Shown one piece after another: positions 1 to 12,885 of a stretch of 64,000 nucleotides of DNA; within the stretch, counting starts at the first letter, position 1, and each line of letters begins with the position of its first letter. Both the position numbers and the translations under genes were made by a program. The stretch comes from Bathymodiolus brooksi (lineage: Eukaryota > Mollusca > Bivalvia > Mytilida > Modiolidae): positions 31,548,186 through 31,612,185 of the forward strand of contig OY804585.1 of NCBI GenBank assembly GCA_963680875.1. Direction: 5' to 3'. A model generated the notes under the pieces. That model was given only the letters and a program-made list of their open reading frames with translations, had not been told where the DNA came from and ran no database searches.

Positions 1-608
1 TTTTCACCTACAATGTACGTGCCCGAAAACCAAATTTAGAAAAAAATTCTATTTATTCAAACAAATTCATTCATAATTTTCACTTGTTCGAATCCAGTTT
101 TACTCGGTTAGTGCGAATACTGCTGAAAGGCCTGCAAATTTAATGAGAATATATAAATTGACTAATGTTAAGTTTTGTTAGTTCAAGGTTGCATATTTTA
201 TGGCTTGTGCTACATTTTTTTGTATTTATAAATAAGCAAGCCAGCTGCTACTTTTGTATACAGCATAATGCAATAAAAATGATAATTTTTAATATTTTAA
301 AGAAAAAATATTTTATCTGTTTTGCATCGGTTGACTTCACTTGCTTTTGATAAATGGTTATTAAGCATATTTACTTGAGTTATCTAGTATAAATTTGTCT
401 CTTTTTTATAACAGTAGAGTTATCTAACTTATCTAGTATTTGTCTCTTCATAACAGTAGGCCTAAAATTTGCAAAGCGTAAATTACACGATAGAATTTAA
501 TACAGGTACTATACTACATGTACTGGTAAATGTTTGGGTTGGAGGAGGGCTTAAAATATTTTTGTTTTCCGTAGATTGATGAAGTTTTGTAGTTTTGTAT
601 TTGCGTAA
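1..608. other. AT-rich sequence, nothing recognised
   Basis: No exon, RNA gene or known repeat was recognised here. The one open frame, at about 165-350, has low-complexity Phe/Ile/Lys-rich content with no splice context and is not credible as a gene. Confidence 0.5.
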
Positions 609-812
609 TATTGACCTTCATGCCCCAATCAGCACAATGCTTTTCTAAGGAATTCAGTTTGTTCTGAAGACCTTCTGGTGACCTTAGGAGAAAATGACAA
701 TGTCATCTGCATACATTAATCACTCAAGTTTTTTAGACTGTAAGGTAACAGCATCTAGACAACTTTGTAAATACATGTATGATGGCAAATCATTGATAAA
801 TACATGCACAGG
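609..812 (-). pseudogene. LINE reverse-transcriptase relic (YADD box)
   Basis: Read on the minus strand, this stretch gives a reverse-transcriptase palm: FINDLPSYM, then LMYADDIVIFS, then EGLQNKLNSLEKHCADWG and MKVNI. The YADD catalytic box is at 702-713. One in-frame TGA just before LMYADD and one frameshift after IFS break the frame, so it is a dead fragment of a non-LTR retrotransposon ORF2. The order of motifs is that of LINE palm domains. The clade (CR1, RTE, L2 or other) cannot be decided from this piece. Confidence 0.8.
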
Positions 813-2755
813 TATATTCTTACATGTTCACAGCTAATCACAGTATTGCTTTAAAAATTGTTTAAATCTCAGAAGCAATTTAATTAGGTGAAATACAGTA
901 TCAACATGATTAGGACATTCAGTACAACACGTCTTTATACTTTTCTTATCCACTTGATCTTTAAAAAAAATGTCAACACAAGAAGGAAGATTAAATCTAG
1001 GACAATAACTTCTTGTTGTATTAAAAATCAGTATTAATGTGTATTTAGGTAAACTTTGATTTAGATCTGATAAATGATTTTAAATCACAATATAAAATAT
1101 TGTTCTTAAGATTTTAAGATTATGTCACACAAATCTTGCAGGACAGTGATATCAATTTATACCCAAAAAAAATGTGTTTACCAGGACTTATTCTACTGTT
1201 ACTTACATGTATATGTTGGTCAATATGTGAAATTTAAAATCTTGTAATATTTAGGAAAGTTTGACATGTACTTTTTGTATGTATACTGAAGGTATGATGT
1301 CTTGTTGGGAGGATTGGGATCCCATTAACCAGCTTAACCCTGTCACATTTTTGTGCCTGTCCTAAGCCAGGACCTTGATTTCCAACATCATATGTCATGG
1401 TCTTTTTTGTGTTCATTGAGTTAGGATGAGAGGTCTGTGGTGGTCAGTTTTGTTGATATTGATGGATTGTGATACATGTACATGTACCTTTTTCCATGCC
1501 ATTCAGTTGAGTTTTATTAATTTAAACTGAGATTTTTACTCTGTAAAATGTAATAAAATTTTATTTATAAATTCATTATAATACAAATTATGTAGATCTT
1601 CAAGTACATATATTACGGTATATAATTTTAAAAGGGTATACAAACTGTGAACATAATAGAAATTTAAGTCTTTTAAATGATATTTTAAAGATTTTAATAA
1701 AATGTACAATTGAAATTCAAAATTTATAAATCATTGACTGAGAAATTCAAAATCTCTTTCTTTAATTACCGGGTACATATTTTGTAACTTTTACAACCCC
1801 AAAAACTAATTACAATCTAGATAGTGTCTCTATTTATTTACATGTTAGACATAAAAAACTGTGCGTAATTCTTTGAACTTATATAATTAAGACACAAAAT
1901 TGATGTTGTATAAATTTCCCAATGTTTTCTGCATAACCATGATAACAGTCTTATCTAAATTGCTATAGTTATGTTCAATAATGTTAATATCAAATTCCTG
2001 ACCCCAGGGGGAGAAAGTAAATTGATAAATATACATTTTGAGGCTGATAATGATATGATTATCATCTTCCCAACATGTAGCTGACTTTTTTACTTGTCAA
2101 TTTAAATTTGAATAATGTATGAATGAAGAGTTAAGTCATGAATGCAAATGGTACATAGTAAAATTGCCATTTGAAATTTAACCTAAAATTAAAACTACAA
2201 AGACTTTACTTTACATACATTATAGGTCAAAAAATAAATTTGGTGTCGAAAGTCTACCTATATGTATTAGAAAAAAACAGGTAGTATGTAATTATAGACT
2301 GCATACATAGAAGGTTGTACAAGTGGTAAATATAAAGGGACAAGGTACTACTGTTTTGCATGTCATTTGGGGCATGATATACATGTATAATATTTAACAA
2401 GAACATGCACATTTTTTTTAATTGACACACATTATGTATATAAATCTTTTTACAAATTTCATGAATTATTTAATATTATCTAGCTTAAATACCATTAGTT
2501 TTGGGTATATTTTTTTAACAGTTAAAATTATTTTTTGCTAGATAACCCCCTTGTGTGCCTCTTTTATGATATGATAGGATGATCTATGAGATGTTTGGTT
2601 CTTTGTAGGGCAATCTTTAAGATTTTGTTTTCCTTATTGAAGGGTCATAGGGCATATTTTTGAAGTCTATAAATATTGTAGGTTAAACTTTGATCTTGTT
2701 TGATTAGTTAAATTATTTGTTTGAAGTTTGATATGTTTTTTGCAGGCAATCTTAA
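813..2755. other. AT-rich intergenic sequence with a short dispersed repeat
   Basis: About 1320-1420 (minus orientation) resembles the stretches near 5620-5750 and 38070-38170: a phrase around 'ccaggtcctg...' followed by 'gcacaaaaatgtg...gttaa'. Otherwise no gene or structured element was recognised. Confidence 0.4.
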
Positions 2756-2759
2756 TGCA

Positions 2760-2925
2760 TTTTGGGGAGGTTGTGGTCATATGGTAGTTGGATTTACGAC
2801 TACTTATACAATGACAGGTTGGGGGTTTTCTCCGGGGGTACTCTGGTTTCCTCCACCAATAAAACTGACTGCATGTAACTGAAATATTGTTGAAAGTGGC
2901 GTTAAGCACCATACGCCAACTTTAT
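2760..2925 (+). mobile_element. tRNA-derived SINE, internally deleted copy
   Basis: The head has 'tatggtagttggatttac' and the tail has 'cctccaccaataaaactgac' followed by 'gaaatattgttgaaagtggc' and 'gttaagcacc'. The middle section with box B is missing compared with the fuller copy at 20424-20695. This is the most numerous repeat in the window, called SINE family 1 below. Confidence 0.75.
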
Positions 2926-3140
2926 TGCATTTTAGTATTGAATGTTATACATATATATATAGACTGTTCAATTAATTTTTTAACTGGTAACACACATGAA
3001 TGTGCCCATATTGTGAAAAATGCAATGCATTCCTCTGTAGTAAAAGTTTGAAGATACCAAATCTGGCAAAGGGGATAATCAGAATTTTGAAACTGTAAAT
3101 CAAAGAACAGACATTGTTGACAATAATACCATGACCAAAA

Positions 3141-4304
3141 CAGTGCCTGAAATGAGGGCCAGCCTTTGGCTTGCCCCGAAATTTTTGGGCCAGTAAAAAA
3201 TTAGAGTCACTGGCCCAAATGGCATAATGGTGGCCCCAAAGTGAAGAGTGACATCACTTGTTTCAATCCACTATGAAGAAGGGATTTTAAAGTAAAATAA
3301 CCTCTCAGTTCGGGGTAATGTCAGTTGGTTATTCATTCCAAACAAGTATCTCACTTTGTTGAAATAACAAACGGTGCTGTCATTTTCTGTTATATAACTG
3401 TTAACTTTTCCTGTTATTTTTTAATTTGTAAACAAAAGTTCTGGTTCCAAAAAAGAAAACACTCCCAATTGTCATTAAAATGTAGCCGTGTACATATACT
3501 AGAGATGAACTATGAAAAGTTTAAAAGAAGTGACAGGCCAGATCGTTTCCGTAGTTTGACATTACTGTCAACGATTTTCTCTCCGTTGTTGGGGAAAAGT
3601 TTTTCAATGATTACCTAAGGATTGACACGAAAAGGTTTCCGATTTCTGTAAAATGAAATTCGTACATGTACATTTTGCAGCAGATTGAATGAATAAATTT
3701 CCGAACCGTGGAAGATACCAGATCGCAAACATTATAAATAAGGTTAATAACAAAATTTCCGAACAATCTAACAAAGGGAAAGTCAAAACTCATAAGTATA
3801 TAAACAGACAAAATCAGTCAACAACCGGAAAACTGACAGAATTCTCTTCACAACTTTCCACTTTGTCCGTGAAAGTTAACAATTTTAATAATTAAATCAT
3901 AAAGAAACAAAAAAAACACGTTTCTTTTCTCATATTTAGTGAATACTTGTGTATTACATGAAAACGTGTAGGAAACGTGTATTGATTGGCTCGATAAAAA
4001 TAAATAATTGGGGAGAACAGTAAATTACATTAGCTGTGTATTCATTGGCTACAAAAATGTATTTGGACCAATCGCTGTGCTCGTAACAAACCGTTTTCGA
4101 CTAGAACAGAAGAGTTATCTACCGTTGAAGTTACAGTAAAATATGTCTAGTTTCGGTAAAACAACAATTTTTAACGGTCTTTTAGGCAATTGTCCAAACG
4201 TTTTTTGTTGGGCCAGTGACTACCTAATTTGGAGCAGCTTTTGGTCGCCCGAATAAGATATTAGTCGCATTTGGCGACTGGATGACCGTCCATTTCAGGC
4301 ACTG
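3141..4304. mobile_element. Non-autonomous DNA transposon with CAGTGCCTGAAATG termini
   Basis: The outer ends are exact inverted repeats: CAGTGCCTGAAATG at 3141 and CATTTCAGGCACTG ending at 4304. A second inverted phrase, 'gggccagtgac' / 'gtcactggccc', lies inside both ends. CAAAA flanks both sides and may be a target duplication. The CAGTG ends resemble hAT superfamily termini, but no 8-bp target duplication is visible, so the superfamily is uncertain. The interior carries a short repeat (about 3738-3835) also present at 10433-10546 and 19890-19987. No transposase was recognised. Confidence 0.7.
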
Positions 4305-5012
4305 CAAAAGAAAAATAATTGGATCTAAACTATAATTGAGAGAAACTGTTATTATATACATATTTTTGTCATAATTTCCAGAAGACTGAAGAAATAATTC
4401 TCAGAAAAACGTGGTAAATTTGTAAGGTTCCAACCTGCTTTATATTCCACCATTTAATTCTACCCCTCCCCCTGATGGGATAAATGCATAAGCGAAATCT
4501 TCGGAGAAACCTGTTACATGTACTGTTATATATAATACTAGGTGACTTATTCAAGGCTACAGGTGGTTAGGATCTGTATGAGATAGCATTGGTATTGTAA
4601 AGATTATCATCATAACTATAACATTGTTACCATTGTAATGTCAGAACCAATAAAACTAACTGAGTCTGGAATCTACACACATGTGTGATATGTATGTTTA
4701 CAGCATCATGGTGCTGCATAAAGTAAACATTATGTTGCATTTTAATAGTGTACTGTCTGGATTATATTTATTTGCCTACTTACTATGTATACCCTGTATC
4801 AAATTTTGAAGTGTTAAAATTAAATCCAAATGTACAGGAACAGGTTTACAAAACCATTACATCTAGGAAGGAGCCCCATTAATTTGAAAATGCATCCCAT
4901 TTTATGACATATAATGGCAGTCATATTGAGTGCATACAATTATCTCTTGTGCACATTTATTAAAACCCTGTGTGCTCATAATCCTCATAAATTGTCCCTG
5001 TTTTTCATTACA
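4305..5012. other. Unique-looking AT-rich sequence
   Basis: No gene, RNA or repeat was recognised between the TIR element and the SINE-like copy that follows. Confidence 0.4.
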
Positions 5013-5330
5013 AAAGCTCAATGAGTTAGGTCGTTGGATCTAGCACTCTCGTACAACTTACAAGCTGTCGTTGGATCTAACACTCTCGTACAACTTACAA
5101 GCCTATCACCAATACGGCGTGGGTTCGCTCCCGGCTTTGTAAATTACAAAAAAGGGTGCACTCGACTCGCAGCCGCATGTGATAAAGTTTACCAGTTGCT
5201 TGCCCATGGTCGGTGGTTTCAACCGGGTACTCCGGATTCCTCCACCACTAAAACTGGTCGCTATGATATAGCTGAAATATTGTTGAAAGTGGCATTAAAA
5301 CACCAAAAATCAAATCAAATCATTACAAAA
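5013..5330 (+). mobile_element. tRNA-like SINE with a different head and a duplicated 37-bp head segment
   Basis: The head reads 'gctcaatgagttaggtcg' (box A-like), and box B-like 'gtgggttcgctcccgg' follows. The tail from about 5170 is that of SINE family 1 ('cctccaccactaaaactgg', 'tgttgaaagtggcattaaa'). The head segment starting 'gtcgttggatcta' occurs twice in tandem (about 5031-5102), differing at one base. The copy looks like a recombinant between two SINE heads sharing one tail. Confidence 0.65.
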
Positions 5331-5398
5331 GGGTGGGGACTTTTGACCCCCATTTGTAAAATACTAGATGTAACCCTGCATGAACCTTGGATCGTTGG

Positions 5399-5657
5399 GG
5401 AGCAAACCTGGGTCCAAAATCCACATGTGTAAAAGACATTATATGCCGAATTGACACTGAGTTATTATTTTCTCATCTGGTTATGACTCAAAAGTTGTTG
5501 AACTCCAGGTCCTGGCTTGAAATGGGCGGAGCAAACCTGGGTCCAAAATCCACATGTGTAAAAGACATTATATGCCGAATTGACACTGAGTTATTATTTT
5601 CTCGTCTGGTTATGACTCAAAAGTTGTTGAACTCCAGGTCCTAGCTTGAAATGGGCA
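5399..5657. repeat. Two-copy 129-bp tandem duplication
   Basis: The block starting 'agcaaacctgggtccaaaat' begins at 5401 and again at 5530, with near-identical sequence to 'aactccaggtcct' in both. Differences are a few single bases, so the duplication is young. The short open frames across it follow from the repeat and are not a gene. From 5683 to about 5745 a 27-29 bp unit ('aacttcacaaccctcccct') is also duplicated. Confidence 0.85.
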
Positions 5658-6168
5658 CAAAAATGTGGCAGAGTTAAACCTGTTAATGTTAACTTCACAA
5701 CCCTCCCCTATGTTAATGTTAACTTCACAACCCTCCCCTCTGATAATGTTATTTATATTTGTACAGCTGGATCAACTTTTTGTTCTAGTTTTCTAACCAT
5801 CAAAAATGGAAATTTATGTAAAATTTTCTTTGCAATATGTTAATTGGTAATTCAGAATGTTTCTGATCATAAAACCAGTTTATATTATAGTTCTCTGTAT
5901 TGACTGTATTGATCAACAACCCATAAATACCATCAGAAACTATATAAATCATCTCCCCTCAGAATTGAAATGGCCTTTCTGAAGAAGATATATGTCTGGG
6001 ACAAGACAAACAAAATGTTATTATCAGTGTCACATGTCTTAATATCAGGTCAGTTGGAAATATAATAGTTCAAAGTATTTTAGAAACTGATAAAAAATAA
6101 TATGGTAAAAGTCCCAAATATGACACCTAAAAAAATGCTTAAAATTTTAGTATATTAAAAGAAGGATG

Positions 6169-6345
6169 ATTTTTTTTCTCAGTTACATTTAACTGAATTC
6201 AGCTATTTTCCTCTGAAACAGAAATACTGAAAGTTGCAGGATACAGCTAGAACAGGTCAAAAATTATCCTTTTTGAAAGAGGCGTAGATGGTTTCAGTTA
6301 TTTTATGTTCTAACCAGAATCATCCCTGTCTAATGTAGTAGAGGA
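6169..6345 (+). repeat. Dispersed repeat shared with 27885-28070
   Basis: The two regions share ordered phrases: 'ttttcctctg', 'gaacaggtcaaaaat', 'atggtttcag', 'ttattttatgttct' and 'agaatcatccctg'. The element type is unknown. Confidence 0.6.
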
Positions 6346-8199
6346 CATTAGAAAAAATTGGTGACACATATGTGTCCTTGGTAATCATGGTTAATTACAG
6401 TACATTTACAAAAATAATATATGTCACAATATAATGTTCTACACACACATCAAGTTTATAGGGTTATGACATCATAACACTTAGTACTAGTTGGGGAAAA
6501 TTACTGTATTGCCCTACATGTACATATACTGGTCATGGTATGCTAGAATTACCTCTTAAGTAATCATGACCCAATAATGCCCCAAAAATGTTGCAGTGTA
6601 TTTTTTAAAATTTGGGTTGCATATCATTTCAATCAGTATTTTGGAGCTGAGTGTTTCCTCTGCCACATATTCCCAGACTCTGAGCTAATCAAACGTTTGC
6701 TCTCATTCCATAATGGTGCATACATATAGCTGAGAAGTAGCAAATAAACACTTTTTATGCTTTCTTTTGACCTGAATGGGTACAAAACTAAAATCTGCCA
6801 CACTCGAGGCGAGAATGCACACATTTGCACCACCAAATTGCAAGGCCTTTAAATTTTAAAAGTTCGAGCTCTGCTTTAGAATAGAAATCGAACCAATACT
6901 AAATTTTTAAATACCATTAAAGCCAAAGGGAGATAATTTGACAGACTAGAAAGATAATTATAAGTTGTAAATATTTGTAACATTTAAAATCACTTTAATA
7001 TACAGTGTGCATGTATAATTAAGGAATATCAAGCATTATCTAGATTTCTGTCAATTAATTAACCATATGTAAATGAAGATAATGTTACCCCTTATTACAT
7101 GTCATTACCACATCCTGACTGTTATAATTAAAACAGCTACATGTACAAAAATGTACATGTAGAAGAATGTTCATGCTGTATTGACAAGGAAATGGTGGGT
7201 AAAATTTACGTCTTACAATTTTTTTTACAAAATATTTATAAAAAGATAAACATACATATTTTAATTTGCAGTTTTAAGGAAGTGAAAATTTTTATAAGTA
7301 AAAGGCTGCCACGATATAACTGAAATATTGTTGAAAGTGGCATTAAACACCATAACCCCCTTATAAGACAAAGAGTTAAAAATGACATTCTAAGGAAGAA
7401 GAGATTTCTTTTGATCAAAGTGGGTGAGGGTAGGGTTGATCAGAAGCAAACCTTGTCTTAAAATTTTGAAATAATTTTGGGAGGAGAGGTTTTTTGGATT
7501 GATGGATTGGGTGATGTGAGGGATTTTTAGTTGCAGAGGGTATTGGCATCTACAATGTACTTTGATGCTGACCTGATCGAGGAGGATTTTTGGTACCGGG
7601 TATTTCTCATCCCTTTCATCATTTTTTCAGCTAAATTTTAACTACCAGCCCTAAACCTGGATGAAAGTGCTGACAATTTTGATGAATTGACAGTAGAAAC
7701 CCTCTGCTGTGGGTACATTGATTATGCACCTGTAGGTTTGCAGAAATCTTGGGGCTTGAAACAATGTTAGTGGTGTTAAGGTTTGTAGTCAGATGTCAAC
7801 AATTTTAACCAGTACGTCACCCATGCCACTGTGAATGAAAATAATTAATTACTTCTTTTTCAACATTTACAAGCTTTTTAGTATTAAATTTGAAAAATGA
7901 CCTCCCTCATGCCTACATGTAGATAGATAACCTTACAGGACTTTCAATATTTTTCAAGTGTACCTGTACTTCACTATTTACAGGCAGTTCATTTCCTTAA
8001 AATTTGAACATTTTTCATGAATATCTTTATATGCAGCAGTCATTGACATTAAGAGGTACCAATTACCATTTTAAGTCTGTAAAAGTATCTGGTACCACCA
8101 CTACTCCTGAAAGGCCTGGACTTAGTTATTCAGAAAGGGTCATCTGGTATGCTAATAATTTGAGCTCATTTTAATCTTTTCTTCCCTGTGAAGGTCAGT
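6346..8199. other. AT-rich sequence with a SINE tail fragment
   Basis: The only recognised piece is a SINE family 1 tail at about 7303-7355 (+), 'gaaatattgttgaaagtggc' then 'attaaacaccat'. The rest, including open frames near 6633-6836 and 7141-7418, shows no recognisable coding signal. Confidence 0.5.
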
Positions 8200-9108
8200 T
8201 TTTATACCCCCCAACAACGAAGTTGTAGGGGGGTATACTGGTTTCACCATATCCGTCCGTCTGTCTGTCTGTAGACAAATCCTATGTCGTACGATAACTT
8301 GAGTTGTGTTTCTTAGAATCTTTTAAAATTTTATCAGCTGTTTTCTGGTGAAGAGAAGAGGATCCCTTTCTTTTTTGACGATTTTCACTTTTGCCGTTCC
8401 AGAGTTATTGGACTTGATATGACGGAAAATAGGATTTTTACCCTATGTCGTATGATAACTTGAGTAGTGTTTCTCAGAATGTTTTGAAATTTTATCAGCA
8501 GCTTAGGGAACGACCATTTAACTTGAAGGGGGGGGGGGAGTTATGTTTTTTTTCCCAAAAAATATTCTGATTCCCAATGTTGCTGAAAAAAATATTCTGA
8601 TTTTGATGGAGGAAAAAAATAATAATCTGATTCAGAGTATTTGTCATATAATATAACCTAATGTTGAATTCTGGGAAAAAATTTCGTGCTTAGCGCGACA
8701 AAAAAAATAAATATTCTAACTCTTGTGTTGTCGGGAAAAATTTTTTCTGAACGAAGCAAAAAACCATAACCCCCCCCCTTCAAGTTAAATGGTCGGTCCC
8801 TTACCGGTGAAGAGAGGAGGATCCCTTTCATTTTTGAAGATTTTCACTTTTGCCGTTCCAGAGTTATTGAACTTGATATGACGAAAAATAGGATTTTTAC
8901 CCTATGTCGTATGATAACTTGAGTAGTGTTTCTCAGAATGTTTTGAAATTTTATCAGCAGCTTACCGGTGAAGAGAGGAGGGTCCCTTTCATTTTTGGTC
9001 GGAACAATCAGTAATGTTTTGGTTATGGAGATAGGTTGGACAGATGTGGGGAGCGGGGGGTATATCTTAGTGAGCTGTACATGTGCTCACAGTAATACTA
9101 GTATTGAT
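8200..9108 (+). mobile_element. Hairpin-led repeat, family C
   Basis: It opens with a palindrome, 'taccccccaacaacgaag' answered by 'ttgtaggggggta', followed by a 'ccgtccgtctgtctgtctg' tract. The body is a tandem unit of about 160 bp with the phrases 'cctatgtcgtatgataactt', 'ttatcagcagctta' and 'cgttccagagttatt'. It closes with 'ggggggtatatctta' and a small hairpin, 'gtgagctgtacatgtgctcac'. A second copy lies in reverse orientation at 62601-63366. No protein is encoded; mobility is inferred from the dispersed copies and from a clean insertion into a SINE in the second copy. Confidence 0.75.
8506..8800. mobile_element. Harbinger-like MITE inserted in the family C repeat
   Basis: Terminal inverted repeats are GGGAACGACCATTTAACTTG at 8506 and its near-complement ending 'aatggtcggtccc' at 8800. 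TTA stands on both sides (8503-8505, 8801-8803). The uninterrupted unit further along reads 'cagcttaccggtgaag', so the insertion site can be seen directly. A 3-bp TTA duplication with GGG ends fits the PIF/Harbinger superfamily. There is no transposase; the poly-G/poly-C blocks inside are part of the arms. Confidence 0.8.
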
Positions 9109-9189
9109 AAGGTCTAACACAGACCTTCTACAAGTAATTACTGACAAACTTGATCTATCTTAAGAAGTTGGATCAGGAACATCTTGCAC

Positions 9190-9335
9190 TACAGGTGGCC
9201 AAGCTGAAGTGGTGATTATATAATTATACCTAGATCTATTTAGATACACCCAACTTACACTACCGGTGGCCAAGCTGAAGTGGTGATAAGGCATTTGTTA
9301 CATAGGTAGATCTGTTTTTATACATCCAGCTACCT
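9190..9335. repeat. Two-copy tandem phrase 'ggtggccaagctgaagtggt'
   Basis: The 20-bp phrase occurs at about 9195 and 9263, each followed by a related stretch with 'tagatctattt' or 'tagatctgttt' and 'atacaccca' or 'atacatcca'. It looks like an old local duplication. Confidence 0.6.
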
Positions 9336-9496
9336 TACTACCATAATTTATTTCCATTTGTAAGAAAGGATATGGATGTTAATGAACAAGAGAGATAATC
9401 CAATAATACATTAATGTAAAGGAACAGCACTTTTATTGCTGCTTTCTAGTCATTTCACAGTCGCTGGAGGGTCTTCAATAATGATTGTTTGTTTGA

Positions 9497-9750
9497 TATT
9501 GTTTAGCGCCACTTTCAACAATATTTCAGTTATATTGTGGCTCTCAGTTTTATTGGTGGAGGAAACCGGAGGACCCGGAGAAAACCACTGACCTGTCGCA
9601 AGTCGCTGCCAACTTTATCACATAATGTTGTACATCTCGCCCTGATCGATATTCTAACTCACAACATCAGTGGTGATAGGCACTGATTGCATAGGTAGTT
9701 GTAAATCCAACTACTAACTACCATACGATCATGGCCACGACGGCCCCCTC
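9497..9750 (-). mobile_element. SINE family 1, near-complete minus-strand copy
   Basis: Starts with the tail complement 'gcgccactttcaacaatatt', then 'ttttattggtggaggaaacc', 'actttatcacataatgttgt', 'ggtgataggcactgattgca' and the head complement 'ccatacgatcatggcc'. Box B complement is degraded (attctaactcac). Confidence 0.85.
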
Positions 9751-10774
9751 TTCAATAATGAACATAGCTCATACCCTAAAATGGATGTGAAACAGGCCCT
9801 TATCTGGAGTTGAGCTGTATTCTTTTCTTGTCTCTTATAAGGATTGTACACCGGATCAAAACATTACTTTCTAAACTGGATTTATTGCGCAAAACCTTTT
9901 AAATTCATTGAAAATAATTTTGCTGACATCAGCAACCATGCAGAAATAACAGATCAATAGTTTGTAGTAAAATCATTTTGTTCATGTACTGTTATATATA
10001 TACATGTATTATTGATCACAGTACTAGTCTGCATGTTAAACTCTCATGGTATGCCAGCCATTGATTAACTAACAAAATTGTAATAAATTCTGTATTTTAA
10101 GAGTCATTTAAAACTTTACCATATAAACAGTTAACATGCCTCCCCTTTTATGTATTGACAATCAAACATTATAAGTATTTATTTTTGTGTTTAAATGATA
10201 GCTATTTACAAGCCATTTTGTTGCTTTGTACCCAGTGTGATCATATTGTCTGGCCAGTTTTAAGTGTTAAAGTGTATAATTAGCTCTTAAGAAATTGAAG
10301 AAACTTTTGAAATCCTATACAACTACACAGTACAGGTTTGCAGAAATTTAATTGGGAGTGGATCACACTTGTAAATTTGTCTTTTTTTATATTAAAATTT
10401 AACTTTAGAAAGTACATGTACATGTAGTATGAAGGTAATAACAAAATTACCGAACTCCGAACAATCTTACAAAGGGAAAGTCAAAACTCATAATTATATA
10501 AACAGACAAAATCAGTCAACAACCGGAAAACTGTGAAAACTGCAAGAGAGCATGTTAAACTGAGGTAAAAAAAAATTAAAGTTATGGTGTAATGGTTTTA
10601 TTTCGCGTTCATTTTGCTCTCAGCGTGAGTTCTTCATTGATAAACATACAAAATTTTATTTATAACCTCAACATGAGTTTGAGTGGGCCCTAGTAGTTAT
10701 GTAAAATAGTGGTAAATCTAACTGGTAAAAAATACATTTATAGTTTATTGTAGCTTCTTGGACTGATATCATGG
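9751..10774. other. AT-rich sequence with a ~110-bp dispersed repeat
   Basis: At 10433-10546 a short repeat, 'aaagggaaagtcaaaactca' with 'agtcaacaaccggaaaactg', matches 3738-3835 (+) and 19890-19987 (minus). Nothing else was recognised. Confidence 0.55.
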
Positions 10775-11200
10775 TGAGCTTTTCCCATCATAGTGCGTCA
10801 GTGTATGTTTGATAGCTTTTCATATTTTCATCTTCTCCTCTAAAACCACTGAGCAAATATGAATCAAACTTGGCAGGAACATGTATTCCATATTTTTTTG
10901 TCAAGTTTATGCTTTTGCTGATTTTTGCTGACTATGGAAATAATGGATATTTAAGCAAAAAGTCGTCAGAAGGTCTTCTAAGGAACTTAAGTCTTCTTAG
11001 CAAATTTGAACCAAACTTAGCAGAATAACCTTGGTTGGTCCCCATTCTAAAATATATCTGATGGTTCGAACTCCATCCAAGATTGCTACTGTTACTAAAA
11101 ACAGAATTTCTTAAATTGACCAATGTTGCCTTATTTGAAGCCATAATCTGCTAACAATTTAGTTTAAACATATTTTATTAATTAATTCAATATAACATTA
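10775..11200 (+). repeat. Decayed hairpin-led repeat, family A fragment
   Basis: The phrases 'atcttctcctctaaaaccac', 'atgaatcaaacttggcagga', 'ggttggtccccattctaaaa' and 'aagattgctactgttactaa' follow the order of the family A body at 31980-32180, with many substitutions. The opening palindrome is gone apart from 'gtgagctttt'. Confidence 0.6.
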
Positions 11201-12885
11201 CTATACTCAGCTATATACATTACATAATAAGAAGTAATTAATAGGATTGGGAAACAAGTTATAGGAACTTATATTAATCCCTATCCGTAACAATTTAGAC
11301 ATAAGAGCATGTCTAGATAGCTTTAACATACATGTATATTCAATTTTACATTATTATTGATTTTTGCTGCTTATGGAAAATATGACATATTTGCTGCTTA
11401 TGAAAAATAAGGCATACTTTAGCAAAAAATCATAAAAAAATCTTCTCTGAAGCTACTCTGCCACTATGAACCATTTGCATAATATAAATCAAAACTGTGC
11501 AAGTGTTGTCCTTATGACTCCCTTGTAGATGGCTGTTTTTACAAGGAATAAAAAAATGCACAATATGGCCAAAACTTCTAGCTATAATGTTTTGATTATT
11601 GTAATTGCCTTCTAAGATTTCAAAGTTTTTAATTTACTAATACTACATATAATGGTCATATATTTAAATATTTCATTTGGGAGGTTATTAATATTTATAC
11701 TCTATAATGACAGAAATAGTGAAAGCTTGATGAAAGTTAAGACCGATAAAGTCTAATACCATGGGTGCTTGTTTGGACCCTGGTAAATTCCCAAGAGTTA
11801 TATATTCTCATACCTTTAATGAAGATTTAATTTTATATTCTTGTCATTCATTGATTAAATACTGACAGCAGGGTAATGAGGTCAGTTCAGGTAAATGTAC
11901 ACCTGGAATTTTAATATTGGTTTTTTTCTTCCAGGTAAGTGAAACCAGGCTCTACAAGAGTGCAACTGTTCGTTAAAAAAAATATGAGTTTTTACGGTTA
12001 GGGTATTGGTGTTTAATGCCACTTTCAACAATAAAACAAATATGCCAAAAACATAACATAACAAAGAAATTGTGTAATGTTGAGAATATAATAATGGTTA
12101 AGATGGGAGCTATTTGATTTAGGAAATGTCTAGTTGTAGAGATCAAAGACATGATTTTGTAAATGAATTTTTTTTATACATGTACATTTATACATGTAAA
12201 TATAATAGTATAAAATAATATATAAATGCATATTGTTTTGGGTCCCAGTAAGTGTTGGTAATCACTAGAAATAACAAGGTCATTTTCACCCAATTGATCT
12301 AGTTTCCTTGTAATATAAACAAGATTGCAAATTAACCCTGATTTCTCCAAAAAATTCTGATATTAATATTTTAGCTGAATTTCTATTTTTTGTTGAAACA
12401 GTACAAAGATATTCAAATTATCTCCCCTTTGAATTCAGAATTTTGTGTTTTTTTATGCTGAACCAACATGATGTTGCAAGTGCCATCTTGCTAGCTGTCA
12501 GAATCTTGAAAAAATACATGTGAATTATATATATTACCTTTCAATGGTAAACTTTTCTCTTATTTAATGTTTTAATTATTTGGTGTCAAAGTACATGTAA
12601 CTAGAATATATACCCCACTGGTGTAGCCCCTTGTTTTAAACAGTTATAATCCTGTCCTAGGAGGTCTTATCTAGATGCTTCTGATTAATATATACTACAT
12701 TTAAAACTATTTGATATCATCTTAATCCAGTGTGAAGAACATCTTTAATTAGTCCTTAGTTGCCTCTGGCATGTTGTCACACATTGGTGACTTCTAATTT
12801 TACTCACTAAACCTGATATAGTATTCACACAGTAATTCAGATGAATGGATATGTGTATCCACTGAAGGTCGTAACTGCCACAGGT
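11201..12885. other. AT-rich sequence upstream of the gene
   Basis: A SINE family 1 tail fragment (minus) lies at about 12000-12035. No exon or promoter element could be placed with confidence; no TATA box was identified upstream of exon 1. Confidence 0.4.
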
